DNA of 64,000 nucleotides from Ruegeria atlantica. Lineage in GTDB: Bacteria > Pseudomonadota > Alphaproteobacteria > Rhodobacterales > Rhodobacteraceae. Position 1 is the stretch's first letter. Every line of letters begins with the position of its first letter. Under the pieces are notes generated by a model that saw only the letters and a program-made list of their open reading frames with translations, was not told the origin of the DNA and searched no databases. Shown here in pieces: positions 48,482-58,481 of the stretch. The stretch lies in the NCBI RefSeq assembly GCF_001458195.1, contig NZ_CYPU01000024.1:1-64000 (forward strand), given 5' to 3'. The translations under genes were made by a program, and so were the position numbers.

Positions 48482-49383
48482 TGGCTGAATTGTCCGCGAC
48501 CCCACCAAAAACCGAAGACCGCCCCAGCGCTCTGCGAGAGTTCTGGTATTACTTCAGCGAAAACCGCGGTGCGGTGATGGGCCTTTGGGTCTTTGCCGCT
48601 TTTGTCTTCTGCGCGGCCTTTGCGCCTTTGTTGGCCCCCTACGACCCGACTGAACAGTTCCGCAATCACATTCTGCAACCTCCTGCGTGGCAAGAGGGCG
48701 GCAGTTGGGCCTTCCCGTTGGGCACCGATCCGTTGGGTCGGGATATGCTGTCGCGGCTGATCATGGGATCGCGTTATTCCTTCTTTGTCGGCATCGTGGT
48801 GGTTTGTGTGGCCGTGACGGGCGGGGTGATTGTCGGCCTGCTGTCGGGTTTCGCGCCCAAATGGGTCGATACGATGATCATGCGGGTGATGGACATCATC
48901 CTGTCCTTCCCCTCACTGCTGCTTGCGCTGGTTCTGGTTGCGATCCTTGGTCCCTCGTTGACCAACGCAATGATCGCCATCGCCATTGTTTTCCAACCGC
49001 ATTACGTGCGTTTGACACGGGCATCAGTGTTAGCAGAGCGGCAAAAGGACTATGTGACCTCGGCTCGCGTTGCCGGTGCTAGCAAGGCCCGACTGATGTT
49101 CAAGACCGTGCTGCCGAATTGCCTGGCCCCGATCATCGTGCAGGCGGCGCTGTCGTTTTCGACCGCCATTCTGGATGCTGCAGCCCTTGGCTTTCTGGGC
49201 ATGGGGGCGCAGCCGCCCACGCCGGAATGGGGCACCATGCTGGCTGAAGCGCGTGAGTTTATTCTGCGCGCGTGGTGGGTTGTGACGTTCCCCGGTCTGG
49301 CCATCCTGGTGACGGTGCTGGCCATCAACCTGATGGGCGACGGTCTGCGTGACGCGCTGGACCCTAAGCTAAAGCGGAGCTGA
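48478..49383 (+). CDS. dppC: Peptide ABC transporter permease (DppC)
   Basis: A 301-aa inner-membrane permease. An N-terminal cytosolic segment, one helix, the DPLGRDMLSRLIMGSRYSFF segment, and the EAA loop around DYVTSARVAGASKARLMFKT. Tandem ATG codons at 48478 and 48481; the second starts after the dppB stop overlap. 4 bp before dppD. Confidence 0.93.
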   Translation: MMAELSATPPKTEDRPSALREFWYYFSENRGAVMGLWVFAAFVFCAAFAPLLAPYDPTEQFRNHILQPPAWQEGGSWAFPLGTDPLGRDMLSRLIMGSRYSFFVGIVVVCVAVTGGVIVGLLSGFAPKWVDTMIMRVMDIILSFPSLLLALVLVAILGPSLTNAMIAIAIVFQPHYVRLTRASVLAERQKDYVTSARVAGASKARLMFKTVLPNCLAPIIVQAALSFSTAILDAAALGFLGMGAQPPTPEWGTMLAEAREFILRAWWVVTFPGLAILVTVLAINLMGDGLRDALDPKLKRS

Positions 49384-49387
49384 CGAC

Positions 49388-50365
49388 ATGAGCCTGTTGG
49401 ATATCCGAAACCTCACTGTCGAATTCGCAACCGCCTCGGGTCAGTTCCGGGCTGTGGATGGTGTTGACCTTTCGGTCGACAAGGGAGAGTTGATGGCCAT
49501 CGTCGGCGAAAGTGGCTCGGGCAAATCGGTGTCGATGCTGGCATTGATGGGTTTACTGCCCTGGACGGCCACAATTACGGCCGACCAACTAAGCTTTGAA
49601 GGCATTGATCTGACCAAAATCTCGGCCCGTGATCGTCGCAAGATTATCGGCAAAGACATTGCCATGATTTTTCAGGAACCGATGTCATCGCTGAATCCTT
49701 GTTTTACGGTTGGCTTCCAGATCAAGGAGGCCTTGCGCATCCATCTGGGCCTGAACCGAAAGGACCGCCACCAGCGCGCCATCGAACTGTTTGATCAGGT
49801 CGGCATCCCCGCACCGGAAAGCCGCCTGAACACGTTTCCGCACCAGATGTCCGGCGGCATGAACCAGAGGGTGATGATTGCGATGGCCATCGCCTGCAAA
49901 CCCAAGCTGTTGATTGCGGACGAGCCGACAACGGCACTGGACGTGACAATTCAGGCGCAAATCCTTGATCTGTTGGTTCGCCTACGGGACGAACAGGGCA
50001 TGGGTTTGGTCCTTATCACTCATGATATGGGCGTTGTCGCCGAGACCGCCGAGCGGGTGCAGGTCCAATATGCTGGCCAAAAGGTCGAGGAACAGGCAGT
50101 CAAAGACCTGTTCCGCACCCCGCGTCACCCCTACACAACTGCGTTGCTTAACGCGCTTCCAGAACGGGCGACGTCGAAGATGCTGCCTACTATTCCCGGC
50201 GTCGTTCCAGGGCAGTTTGACCGGCCAAAAGGGTGTCTGTTCAGCCCCAGATGCCAATATGCAGATGATCTGTGCCGATCGTTGCCCCCAACTCCGCACA
50301 GCGCGGAGTTCGGCAAGGCGCGTTGCCATTACGTTGAAAAGATAACAACCGGAGAGCTGGCATGA
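49388..50365 (+). CDS. dppD: Peptide ABC transporter ATP-binding protein (DppD)
   Basis: A 325-aa ATPase. Walker [17 protein letters not shown]-loop [15 protein letters not shown], signature [15 protein letters not shown], Walker [15 protein letters not shown], and the oligopeptide-transporter C-terminal Cys cluster [14 protein letters not shown] for an Fe-S-like fold seen in this family. Overlaps dppF by 4 bp. Confidence 0.94.
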   Translation: MSLLDIRNLTVEFATASGQFRAVDGVDLSVDKGELMAIVGESGSGKSVSMLALMGLLPWTATITADQLSFEGIDLTKISARDRRKIIGKDIAMIFQEPMSSLNPCFTVGFQIKEALRIHLGLNRKDRHQRAIELFDQVGIPAPESRLNTFPHQMSGGMNQRVMIAMAIACKPKLLIADEPTTALDVTIQAQILDLLVRLRDEQGMGLVLITHDMGVVAETAERVQVQYAGQKVEEQAVKDLFRTPRHPYTTALLNALPERATSKMLPTIPGVVPGQFDRPKGCLFSPRCQYADDLCRSLPPTPHSAEFGKARCHYVEKITTGELA

Positions 50366-51318
50366 CCGCCCCCATCGTTCAGGCCAGTGAATTGGCCAGG
50401 TTTTATACCGTAAAAGGCGGGGTGTTGTCGAAGGCCGCAACGGTAAAGGCCTTGTCCGGCGTGGACTTCGAACTGCGGCCGGGCAAAACGTTGGCGATCG
50501 TAGGAGAGTCCGGTTGTGGGAAGTCCACCCTCGCAAGGGTGGTGACGATGATCGAAGAACCGACCTCGGGTAGTCTGACCATCGATGGCGTTGAAATATC
50601 TCCATCGAAATGGGCCCTGATGCGTGAAACTGTGCAGATTGTGTTTCAGGATCCCTACGGCTCGCTCAACCCGCGCCAACGGATCGGTCAAATCCTGCAA
50701 GAGCCATTGATAATTAACCGCCGCGAGATGTCCGCAGCCGACCGCGAGGCGCGCGCTCGTGAAATGATCGACCTCGTGGGTTTGCGCCCCGAACATTACG
50801 ACCGCTACTCACACATGTTTTCGGGCGGGCAGCGGCAGCGGATTGCGATTGCCCGCGCCTTGATGCTGAACCCCAAGGTGCTGGTGCTGGATGAGCCGGT
50901 TTCAGCACTGGACGTCTCAATCCAGTCGCAAATTCTGAACCTGCTGGTCGAATTGCAGGAACGTCTGAACCTTGCCTATCTGTTCATTTCGCATGATTTG
51001 TCGGTGGTAAAGCACTTTGCCGACGACGTAATTGTCATGTACTTGGGCCGCGCAGTTGAAAAAGCTCCGAAAGAAAAGCTGTTTGCTGCCCCTCGACATC
51101 CTTATTCCAAGGCTCTTTTGTCGACGACGCCTCGCGCAGATCCCGACGCGCGAAAGGATCGGATCAAACTGGAAGGCGAGCTTCCGTCCCCGATGAACAT
51201 CCCCAAAGGCTGTGCCTTTGCACAACGGTGCTGGCTTGCAACCGAAGAATGCCGCGCCGCGCCACCAGAACTGAGCGGGTCAGACCACAAAGTGGCGTGC
51301 CTGCATCCACTGTGGTAG
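50362..51318 (+). CDS. dppF: Peptide ABC transporter ATP-binding protein (DppF)
   Basis: A 318-aa ATPase. Walker A GESGCGKSTLARVV, Q-loop FQDPYGSLNPRQRIGQ, signature FSGGQRQRIAIARAL, Walker B VLVLDEPVSALDVSI, C-terminal Cys cluster CAFAQRCWLATEEC. Last gene of the operon, 14 bp before the convergent gntR gene; no clear terminator between. Confidence 0.94.
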   Translation: MTAPIVQASELARFYTVKGGVLSKAATVKALSGVDFELRPGKTLAIVGESGCGKSTLARVVTMIEEPTSGSLTIDGVEISPSKWALMRETVQIVFQDPYGSLNPRQRIGQILQEPLIINRREMSAADREARAREMIDLVGLRPEHYDRYSHMFSGGQRQRIAIARALMLNPKVLVLDEPVSALDVSIQSQILNLLVELQERLNLAYLFISHDLSVVKHFADDVIVMYLGRAVEKAPKEKLFAAPRHPYSKALLSTTPRADPDARKDRIKLEGELPSPMNIPKGCAFAQRCWLATEECRAAPPELSGSDHKVACLHPLW

Positions 51319-51331
51319 GGATGGGGGACCT

Positions 51332-52012
51332 TCAGCCAGTTTCGCCTTTCCGCGTCTTAATAACCATCGCCAACAAATGATCCTTGGTCCGTTGAATATG
51401 CTTGGTTAGCAGTTCACCGGCGGCATCAACCTGACGTTTGCGTGCCAGCGACAAAAGCTGTCGGTGATCTTGCTTGGCGGGCTCGCGCTGTTCCATGACG
51501 CTTAGATGCATGCGTACATAGCGGTCCGATTGCAGATTGACCCGTTGAAGAATCTCACTGGTCAGCCCACGATCAGCAGCCGCATAAAGGGCTTTGTGGT
51601 ATTCATAATTCAGGCTGCCCCACCGCCCGACATTGTAAGCTTCGTAAGACCTTTCCATGTCGTCGAGCAGCTTCTCGCATCTGGCGAAATCAGCTTCCGT
51701 CATCTGCGGAATGGCCCGTCTAAACAGGTCAACTTCCAAAAGAACGCGAAGGTCGAAAATCTCGCCAATTTCCGAAAGCGAATGCGAAGTCACCGATGCA
51801 CCACGGTTGTTAGTCAGCTGCACAAGGCCTTCGGCATCCAGCCGTTTCAGGGCTTCGCGGATCGGCATACGCGAAACATCGTAATCCTCGGCAAGGGCCT
51901 CTTGCCGGATGGTTTCACCTTCGGCCATCTCTCCACTTAGGATACGTTCCCGCAGATCATTTGTGATGACTTCTGGAAGACTTTGACGTGCGATCGCGCG
52001 GGTTCTGGGCAT
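51332..52012 (-). CDS. GntR-family (FCD) regulator, likely of the dpp operon
   Basis: A 226-aa repressor-type protein: GntR winged helix (residues about 10-75, VSRMPIREALKRLDAEGLVQ) and FCD ligand domain with the Asp/His metal or acid pocket in LRVLLEVDLFRRAI and YEYHKALYAAADR. The gene lies convergent to the dpp operon's end, and the same operator is found 25 bp before this gene and in the dppA promoter, supporting control of both. Ligand unknown, possibly a peptide or acid. Confidence 0.88.
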   Translation of the reverse strand: MPRTRAIARQSLPEVITNDLRERILSGEMAEGETIRQEALAEDYDVSRMPIREALKRLDAEGLVQLTNNRGASVTSHSLSEIGEIFDLRVLLEVDLFRRAIPQMTEADFARCEKLLDDMERSYEAYNVGRWGSLNYEYHKALYAAADRGLTSEILQRVNLQSDRYVRMHLSVMEQREPAKQDHRQLLSLARKRQVDAAGELLTKHIQRTKDHLLAMVIKTRKGETG

Positions 52013-52036
52013 AAGAGTGGTCTCAGTCGGTGTAAG

Positions 52037-52053
52037 TTGTATCCAAAATACAA
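52037..52053 (-). promoter_or_regulatory. GntR autoregulatory operator
   Basis: Perfect inverted repeat TTGTAT-CCAAA-ATACAA, 25 bp upstream of the gntR start and facing glxA. Matches the dpp promoter site (44616-44632) over 16 bases in the opposite orientation. The glxA gene starts 110 bp away and could share the control region. Confidence 0.65.
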
Positions 52054-52162
52054 AATGAGCGTTCGATTTCCAAGGGTCTTACATCTATTGATAACTTTAA
52101 GTTGCTCGAGCGTTCCAGCAGGCCAGCAACGATGCGGTATTCGAACGCGAAGGAGGGGTGTA

Positions 52163-53182
52163 GTGGTCAGTCAACGTTTCCTGCCCAAGGGGGCGATTTC
52201 CGTCGACGTTCCTTATGATGGACCACCCAAGGCCTTTCATTTCCTGTTGCTGCCTAATACCACGATGTTGGCGTTTAGCGCAGCGATTGAACCCTTGCGT
52301 ATTTCAAACCAACTGGCCCGAAAGCAATTGTTCGAATGGTATGTCCTGTCAGCAGATGGCGCGCCGGTCACGTGTTCGAACGGAATCCGCATTCAAGCCG
52401 ACCAACCCATGCATGATCTGGAGCAGGGGGCTTATACCTTCGTGTGTTCCGGCACTGAGCCGATGGCTTCGTTTGACACCCGGGTTTTGAATTGGATCCG
52501 TCGGCAAAAGGCACATGGATGCGATTTTGGCGGTATCTGCACGGGAGCATTTGCCTTGGCCAAGGCAGGCCTGATCGGCGACAAGAAGTTCACCGTTCAT
52601 TGGGAAAACCGCCCCGGGTTTTGCGAGTATTTTCCGACAATGACGCCAACCCAGAGTCTGTACGAGATTGACGGCAAGCTGCGCACTTGCGGGGGAGGTC
52701 ACGCCAGCACCGATATGATGCTGGAAGTGATCGAGGAATTGTTCGGCAACGCCCTGGCCATCAACGTGTCCGAGATGTGCTTGCACCGACGCGTCGGAGA
52801 AAGTGGCAGCAATCAAGTTTCGCCAGTCTCGGCCCTTTTGGGGACGCGCAACGCCAAGCTGGTCGAAGCTGTCCAAATAATGCGGGACAACATTGAATCG
52901 CCGCTCAGTCTTGAGGCGGTAGCGGATCAGGCGTCTCTGTCCAGACGCCATATGGAACGGCTGTTCCAGCAGCACACAAAGATGTCGCCCGGCCAGTATT
53001 ACAACAACCTCAGGCTAGATCGTGCCTTCGCCCTTTTGAATGAAACCGACCTCAGCGTATCCGAGATTGCCTTTGCATCCGGGTTTTCCAGCACGGACAG
53101 GCTTTCAGTTCATTTCCGAGGCCGGTACAATGTTTCGCCGCATAACTTCCGCAGATCGTGGTCGCACGAAAGTGGCAACTAA
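52163..53182 (+). CDS. GlxA-family (DJ-1/PfpI-AraC) transcriptional regulator
   Basis: A 339-aa regulator. Residues about 15-185 are a DJ-1/PfpI-like domain (FHFLLLPNTTMLAFSAAIEP, the nucleophile-elbow GGICTGAFALAKAGL with Cys), and residues about 225-330 a double HTH AraC domain (LSLEAVADQASLSRRHMERL, VSEIAFASGFSSTDRLSVHF). GTG 52163 is chosen as start because AAGGAGG lies 6 bp before it; the frame upstream runs to 51983 but contains basic, non-family sequence. Lies 174 bp before the aldehyde dehydrogenase gene, its likely target. Confidence 0.87.
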   Translation: MVSQRFLPKGAISVDVPYDGPPKAFHFLLLPNTTMLAFSAAIEPLRISNQLARKQLFEWYVLSADGAPVTCSNGIRIQADQPMHDLEQGAYTFVCSGTEPMASFDTRVLNWIRRQKAHGCDFGGICTGAFALAKAGLIGDKKFTVHWENRPGFCEYFPTMTPTQSLYEIDGKLRTCGGGHASTDMMLEVIEELFGNALAINVSEMCLHRRVGESGSNQVSPVSALLGTRNAKLVEAVQIMRDNIESPLSLEAVADQASLSRRHMERLFQQHTKMSPGQYYNNLRLDRAFALLNETDLSVSEIAFASGFSSTDRLSVHFRGRYNVSPHNFRRSWSHESGN

Positions 53183-53356
53183 GACCGTTGGTGAGACTTG
53201 GATACCGAGGTGCAATCCAGCTCTGGACTGCCACAGTGGATTGACCGAGCGGGGCGTTCCCTTCATCTTCAATTGCGTGATCGACACTTCGCTGCGCCTG
53301 CCATTGCGCAATTTTGAAGCACCGTTTTTTGCCAGCATAGCGTTGGCCCCTTTATC

Positions 53357-54817
53357 ATGGACGTTATCATGAACACATCCGGTATCCGCAACGAAGGCAT
53401 GCGTATTGGCGGCGAGATTGTCTTTACCGATGCTAAAATCCCGGTCCACTACCCCTACACGAGTGAGGTTGTCGGTACCGTCCCTGCCGGCACTTCTGAA
53501 CATGTACGCAAAGCTTTTGAGATCGCCGCAAATTACACGCCCAAATTGACGCGTCACGAACGCAGCGAGATTTTGCGGCGCACCGGCGCGTTGATTGGTG
53601 AAAATCGCGAAAACCTCGCAAAATGGCTGACGCTTGAGCTTGGCATCTGCCATCAGCACTCGATCTATGAAACCAGGCGCGCGCAGGACGTTTTTCAGTT
53701 CGCTGCCTCCGAGGCCCTGAAGGACGATGGTGAGGTTTTCTCGTGCGATCTGACCCACAACGGCAAGGCGCGCAAGATTTTCACCAAACGCGAGCCGGTC
53801 AGAACCATCAGCGCAATTACACCGTTCAATCACCCTCTGAACATGGTCAGCCACAAGATTGCACCGTCCATTGCCACCAATAACAGCATGGTCTGCAAAC
53901 CGACCGAGCTGACCCCACTGACGGCCCTGACGCTGGCGGACATACTATACGAGGCGGAGCTGCCGCCCGAAATGTTTCAGGTCGTGACTGGCTGGCCAAA
54001 AGATATCGGCGATGAGATGATCACCAATGAACACATTGACATAGTCACCTTCACGGGCGGTGTGCCGGTAGGCAAGATGATCGCGTCCAAGGCGGGTTAC
54101 AAACGGCAGGCACTGGAATTGGGCGGCAACGATCCTCTGATCGTGCTGAATGATCTGAATGACGCCGATCTGGACAAGGCCGCCAGTATAGCTGTGGCCG
54201 GGGCCACAGGGAATTCGGGGCAACGCTGCACCGCGATCAAACGCATTCTGGTTCAGGAAAGAGTGGCAGATAGATTTGTGCCACTCGTTCTGGAAAAGGC
54301 AAAAGCGATCCGGTTTGGTGACCCTCAGGACCCAGAAACGCAATTGGGTTGCGTTATCCACGCACAAGCCGCCGAGTTGTTCGAAAACCGCGTGCTCAAG
54401 GCTGCGCAAGAGGGCGCAGAAATCCTCTATCACCCCGGCCGCGACGGTGCACTGTTGCCGCCGATCGTCGTCGACAAGGTGCCCCACGGCAGCGAGTTGG
54501 TGATGGAAGAGACATTTGGTCCAATCGTGCCGATCGTTCGTGTTCCAGATGATGATGCGCAAGTCATGCAGATCTCAAACGGCACCGCATTTGGTTTGTC
54601 GGCGGGTGTCTGTACAAATGATCTGAACCGGGCGATTACCTACATCAACGGTTTGAAAGTCGGCACCTGCAACATCTGGGAACAGCCCGGCTACCGGATC
54701 GAAATGTCTCCTTTTGGCGGCATCAAGGACAGCGGCAACGGCGTCAAGGAAGGCGTGATCGAGGCGATGAAATTTTTCACCAACGTCAAAACTTATTCAC
54801 TGCCCTGGCCCGAGTGA
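53357..54817 (+). CDS. phnY: Aldehyde dehydrogenase, probable phosphonoacetaldehyde dehydrogenase
   Basis: A 486-aa NAD-dependent ALDH. Motifs: [20 protein letters not shown] (NAD site), [16 protein letters not shown] with catalytic Glu, and [20 protein letters not shown] with the catalytic Cys; the QRCTAIKR context and [16 protein letters not shown] ending fit the PhnY branch, which oxidises phosphonoacetaldehyde to phosphonoacetate. The genes phnW and phnA are not in the window, so the substrate is inferred. Alternative start ATG 53369 ([10 protein letters not shown]) is possible; neither start has a strong ribosome site. Confidence 0.7.
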   Translation: MDVIMNTSGIRNEGMRIGGEIVFTDAKIPVHYPYTSEVVGTVPAGTSEHVRKAFEIAANYTPKLTRHERSEILRRTGALIGENRENLAKWLTLELGICHQHSIYETRRAQDVFQFAASEALKDDGEVFSCDLTHNGKARKIFTKREPVRTISAITPFNHPLNMVSHKIAPSIATNNSMVCKPTELTPLTALTLADILYEAELPPEMFQVVTGWPKDIGDEMITNEHIDIVTFTGGVPVGKMIASKAGYKRQALELGGNDPLIVLNDLNDADLDKAASIAVAGATGNSGQRCTAIKRILVQERVADRFVPLVLEKAKAIRFGDPQDPETQLGCVIHAQAAELFENRVLKAAQEGAEILYHPGRDGALLPPIVVDKVPHGSELVMEETFGPIVPIVRVPDDDAQVMQISNGTAFGLSAGVCTNDLNRAITYINGLKVGTCNIWEQPGYRIEMSPFGGIKDSGNGVKEGVIEAMKFFTNVKTYSLPWPE

Positions 54818-54872
54818 CTTTTCAGCCCTTTTTCTGTTGCGGGAAATTGTGACAATTGCACAAACAGGGGGC

Positions 54873-55681
54873 TCAGCCCTGCACAACGTTCTGCCGTTGC
54901 ATGCCCAAGCCTTTGATGCCCAACTCCATCCTGTCGCCAGGTTTTAGATCGGTCGGCGGATTTTGGCCCATGCCCACGCCCAGAGGGGTGCCTGTCGAAA
55001 TCACATCTCCCGGCTGTAGCGACATGAACTGCGACAGATGAGAGATTGCTGTCGCCACGCCGAAATGCATCGTTCGGGTCGATCCATTCTGAAACCGTTG
55101 CCCGTTCACCTCAAGATACATCTGCAGGTCCTGCGGATTGGGTACCTCATCCCGTGTCACAAGCCATGGACCTATAGGACCGAACGTGTCGGCGGATTTG
55201 CCTTTGACCCACTGGCCCGAACGGTGCAGTTGGAAATCGCGCTCTGATATCTCGTTGATGACGCAATAACCGGCGACATGGCTCAAGGCTTCGGCTTCCG
55301 AGACATAATTGGCCTCTTTCCCGATCACCACGCCCAGTTCCACCTCCCAATCAGTTTTGACCGAGCCACGACGAATTTCGACCGTGTCGTTGGGGCCAAT
55401 AATGGCTGAAGTTGCCTTAAAAAGATCACCAGTTCCTGCGGCAGCTCCATCCCACTTTCGGCCGCTTGATCGGCATAGTTCAGACCAATGCAGACGAACT
55501 TGCCGACCTGACCGACGCAAGCGCCAATCCGCGGTTGACCATCCACCAGAGGCAGGCTTGCCGTATCCAACCTGCGCAATCGGTCCAGAGCCTCATCGCC
55601 AAGCGACTCGCCTGTGAGATTGCCAATCACACCCGACAAATCACGAAGTGCGCCCTTGGGACCGAACCGCAGCAATTTCAT
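54873..55681 (-). pseudogene. Fumarylacetoacetate hydrolase-family gene with frameshift
   Basis: The N-terminal frame (ATG 55681, MKLLRFGPKGALRDLSGVIG, then GKFVCIGLNYADQAAESGM) fits the family up to ELVIF. The continuation KATSAIIGPNDTVEIRRG, TDWEVELGVVIGKEA and DVISTGTPLGVGMGQNPP lies in another frame. The shift falls at the T5 run (A5 on the plus strand, 55419-55423); six Ts would restore ...VIFFKATSAIIG. All catalytic and metal-binding parts are otherwise present, so this is either a very recent mutation or a homopolymer sequencing error. Related enzymes cleave or hydrate acylpyruvates or ureidoglycolate-type substrates. Confidence 0.82.
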
Positions 55682-55920
55682 TGATGGTGTTCCCTTTGCT
55701 CAGAGCGTCCGGGGCCACCATTAGCAAACAGAGTTGTGGATGGGAAATTCCGTTGCATTTGCCCGGACAGCAAACTTGTCGACCCACTGCATCATAAACT
55801 CAAATCTTGCAGCGAATTAAACAGAGGGCAAAGATACTGTAATCTCATTTCGTAATTTTTAATTTTTTGTGCTAGTGTCCGAGTAGATTTTACTGATTTC
55901 TTTCAAAGGTACTATTTATC

Positions 55921-56562
55921 GTGAGCAACAATTCACAAAACACGTTCAGGTTGCGCCCGATGGAAAGGGCAGATCTGGATTCCGTTCTGATTTGGTTTCA
56001 GGACGCTGAAGACCTTGCGCGTTTCGATCGTACAACGCGCGTGCCCCTCAATACATCGCATGCCGAAGAATTTTGGAGAGATTCATTTACGTCTTCCGAT
56101 GCCAGCCGCAAATGTTGGTTTGTCGTCGAGTCCTCCGCAGGTGAGGCCGTTGGGCTGGCCGGGCTCGAGTCTATCTCGAACATCAATCGCGATGCAGTGG
56201 TCGCAGTTTTCGTTAACAAGGCAATGCGCAGATCCGGCGTCGGGCTCCGGGCATCCGCTTTGGTGCTGGATCTGGCATTTCGACAACTGGGGCTGAACCG
56301 CATAACGTCTTATTATCGTAAGGACAATCATCACAGCCGTGATCTTGTTGCCAAGATAGGATTCCAGATTGAAGGGACGATGCGTCAAGCGTGGTTCGCT
56401 GAAGGTGAGTTTCAGGATATGGTTGTTGTGGGCATTCTGAAGTCCGAGTGGATGGTGCGCCGAAACGTTCTGGCACAGGAACTTGATGCGAATACGGTCG
56501 TGACATTGGGGCCGAATGATTGCGCCGCCTGGTCATGGCCACCTCGGATCGCAGAGGTGTGA
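55921..56562 (+). CDS. GNAT-family N-acetyltransferase (RimJ/RimL-like)
   Basis: A 213-aa protein. GTG start after a purine-poor leader. GNAT core at residues about 10-165: FRLRPMERADLDSVLIWFQD, AVGLAGLESISNINRDAVVAV and the acetyl-CoA loop region AMRRSGVGLRASALVLDLAF, with YRKDNHHSRDLVAKIGFQIE as strand 6-helix. A 30-residue C-terminal tail follows. Acceptor unknown. The 240 bp before it are AT-rich and hold no gene. It is 94 bp before the cyclase. Confidence 0.82.
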   Translation: MSNNSQNTFRLRPMERADLDSVLIWFQDAEDLARFDRTTRVPLNTSHAEEFWRDSFTSSDASRKCWFVVESSAGEAVGLAGLESISNINRDAVVAVFVNKAMRRSGVGLRASALVLDLAFRQLGLNRITSYYRKDNHHSRDLVAKIGFQIEGTMRQAWFAEGEFQDMVVVGILKSEWMVRRNVLAQELDANTVVTLGPNDCAAWSWPPRIAEV

Positions 56563-56656
56563 TCAGTTCCAATCAAAACTGCTTCGGTCGTCAAAAACGA
56601 TTTTTGATATATGTTCGTTACGGGTGCGCTATGAATCCGAAAAAAGAGTAACACTT

Positions 56657-58426
56657 GTGAGTACGATAATTTCTGACATTCCAATTACTCAACGGCTTGG
56701 CGCAGTATTGTTCGCTGATGTCGTAGGATACTCCCGGCTTATGAGCGAGAATGAGTTGGATACCTATAATGAATTGAAAAAATTGATTTCTTTGCTTGAG
56801 GTATCGTGCGCAAAGTACAACGGCCGAGTGGTTGAGGTACGTGGGGACGGGATTTTGGCCCTGTTCGAAACTGCCACCAGCGCGGTGGAATTCGGGGTCG
56901 AATTGCATCAAATCGCCAGCGATCAGAATAAATCCCGCGCGCAGGATCAGCGAATCAAGTTCCGGGCTGGGATTCACCTTGGTGAGATACTGATAGACGA
57001 ACGTGGCATTCACGGCGATAACGTCAATATCGCGGCCCGGTTGCAAGAAATAGCCGAGCCTGAACGGGTCTATGTCAGCTCTGCCGTGTATGATCAGGTC
57101 TGCAATCGCCTGCGATTTGGGTACGAGTTTCTGGGGCCAAAACAGCTCAAGAACATCATGAATCCTGTCTCGACCTACTGCGTCCGCAGCGAAGTGGCCG
57201 GCGCGACCATGGCCGGCACGATGCGCCCGGATTTGAAAGGGGACATATTCGAACGGCCGGATACGCCGTCGGTGGCCGTTCTGCCCTTCAGCAGCTCTGG
57301 CGGGGATGAGTCCGACAGCTGGATCGCCGAAGGTCTGACGGACGACGTAATCATGAATCTGTCCAAGTTCCGGAACCTTTTTATCATCGCCCGGAACTCG
57401 TCATTTTTCTTCAGGACACAATCGATGCCTCCGAAAGAGGCCGCGCAAAAACTGAATGTCCGCTATGTCGCGCGCGGCAGCGTACGTCGGTCAACCAGTC
57501 GGATCAGGATTTCCGCCGAGTTGATTGATGCCAACACCGAGCGCACGATCTGGGGCGAACGGTTCGATCGCAAGATTGACGATATTTTCGACATTCTTGA
57601 TGAGGTCACAGAGTGCATTGTTGCGGCCACTGCGGTGATGATCGAGTCGCATGAAAAACAGCGCATGATTCAGGCGATTCCAAACGATCTTGAGGCCTAT
57701 GGTTCGGTCCTTCAAGGTCAACACCACATCTTCAAATATACCCGAAACGACAACCGCAAGGCACAGAATTTCTATCAATCAGCCCTTGAAAGGGACGAAG
57801 GATATGCCCGTGCTGCAGCAGCGCTGTCGCGAACTCTAAATATCGACTGGCGTTATTCCTGGGCCGAAGAGCCGTCGCAGGCGTTGGAGAAGGCGCTGAT
57901 ATTGGCGCAGCGCGCAATTGAACTAGACCCGACCGATGCACGTGGTTTCGGCGAATTGGGCTATGTGCACCTGTACCGCAAAGAGCATGACGCAGCCATC
58001 CAATCCTATCAGAGGGCGCTGGCGTTAAACCCAAATGACGCGGATATGCATTCTGACTTTGCCGATGCGCTGGCCCACTCAGGTGACAACGAAACGGCCA
58101 TAACGCATATTCAGCAGGCAATGCGCTTGAATCCGTACTTCCCGGATCAATACCTTTGGCATCTGGGCGGCGCGTATTACAATCTCAGACGGTATGAGGA
58201 CGTCATTGAGACGGTCAACAAGATGAACAACCCGACTGAAGGGCAGCGTATGCTGGCCGCCAGCTATGCTCAGCTGGGTCAAACGGACATGGCCCGCCTC
58301 ATAAGGGAAAAGCACCGCGAGGCGCACCCGAACTTTTCGCTGGCCCGGTGGACAACCGTTCAACCGGATCGGCTAGAGGAAGACACGCAGCACTTTGTGG
58401 AAGGTCTGAAAAAGGCCGGGTTCTAA
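56657..58426 (+). CDS. Class III adenylate/guanylate cyclase with TPR repeats
   Basis: A 589-aa soluble protein. Residues 10-180 are a CHD cyclase domain: metal Asp in AVLFADVVGYSRLM, second metal Asp in VEVRGDGILALFE, and the transition-state Asn/Arg in HGDNVNIAARLQEIA, all present. Residues about 200-360 resemble the FlgO/TolB-like sensor (PSVAVLPFSSSGGDESDSWI, AEGLTDDVIMNLSKFR), and residues about 400-540 hold several TPRs (RGFGELGYVHLYRKEHDAAI, ALNPNDADMHSDFADALAHS). GTG 56657 is preferred over the upstream frame opening, which overlaps the acetyltransferase gene. Probably makes cAMP in response to a protein or metabolic cue. Its stop is followed by a strong terminator. Confidence 0.88.
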   Translation: MSTIISDIPITQRLGAVLFADVVGYSRLMSENELDTYNELKKLISLLEVSCAKYNGRVVEVRGDGILALFETATSAVEFGVELHQIASDQNKSRAQDQRIKFRAGIHLGEILIDERGIHGDNVNIAARLQEIAEPERVYVSSAVYDQVCNRLRFGYEFLGPKQLKNIMNPVSTYCVRSEVAGATMAGTMRPDLKGDIFERPDTPSVAVLPFSSSGGDESDSWIAEGLTDDVIMNLSKFRNLFIIARNSSFFFRTQSMPPKEAAQKLNVRYVARGSVRRSTSRIRISAELIDANTERTIWGERFDRKIDDIFDILDEVTECIVAATAVMIESHEKQRMIQAIPNDLEAYGSVLQGQHHIFKYTRNDNRKAQNFYQSALERDEGYARAAAALSRTLNIDWRYSWAEEPSQALEKALILAQRAIELDPTDARGFGELGYVHLYRKEHDAAIQSYQRALALNPNDADMHSDFADALAHSGDNETAITHIQQAMRLNPYFPDQYLWHLGGAYYNLRRYEDVIETVNKMNNPTEGQRMLAASYAQLGQTDMARLIREKHREAHPNFSLARWTTVQPDRLEEDTQHFVEGLKKAGF

Positions 58427-58433
58427 AATGCAA

Positions 58434-58458
58434 AGGGGCACCGCGTTCCGGTGCCCCT
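58434..58458. terminator. Hairpin between the cyclase and the repeat-protein gene
   Basis: Perfect stem AGGGGCACCG - CGTTC - CGGTGCCCCT between two convergent genes. On the minus strand it is followed by TTTGCATTTT, so it can also end the RiPP-like transcript. Confidence 0.75.
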
Positions 58459-58481
58459 GAGCTTACTTTCGAAAACTGGAT

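Noticed and set aside
55419..55423. Programmed frameshift in the FAH-family gene
   Set aside because: A T5 run alone is a weak slippery site, and the family is not known for recoding; mutation or sequencing error is simpler.
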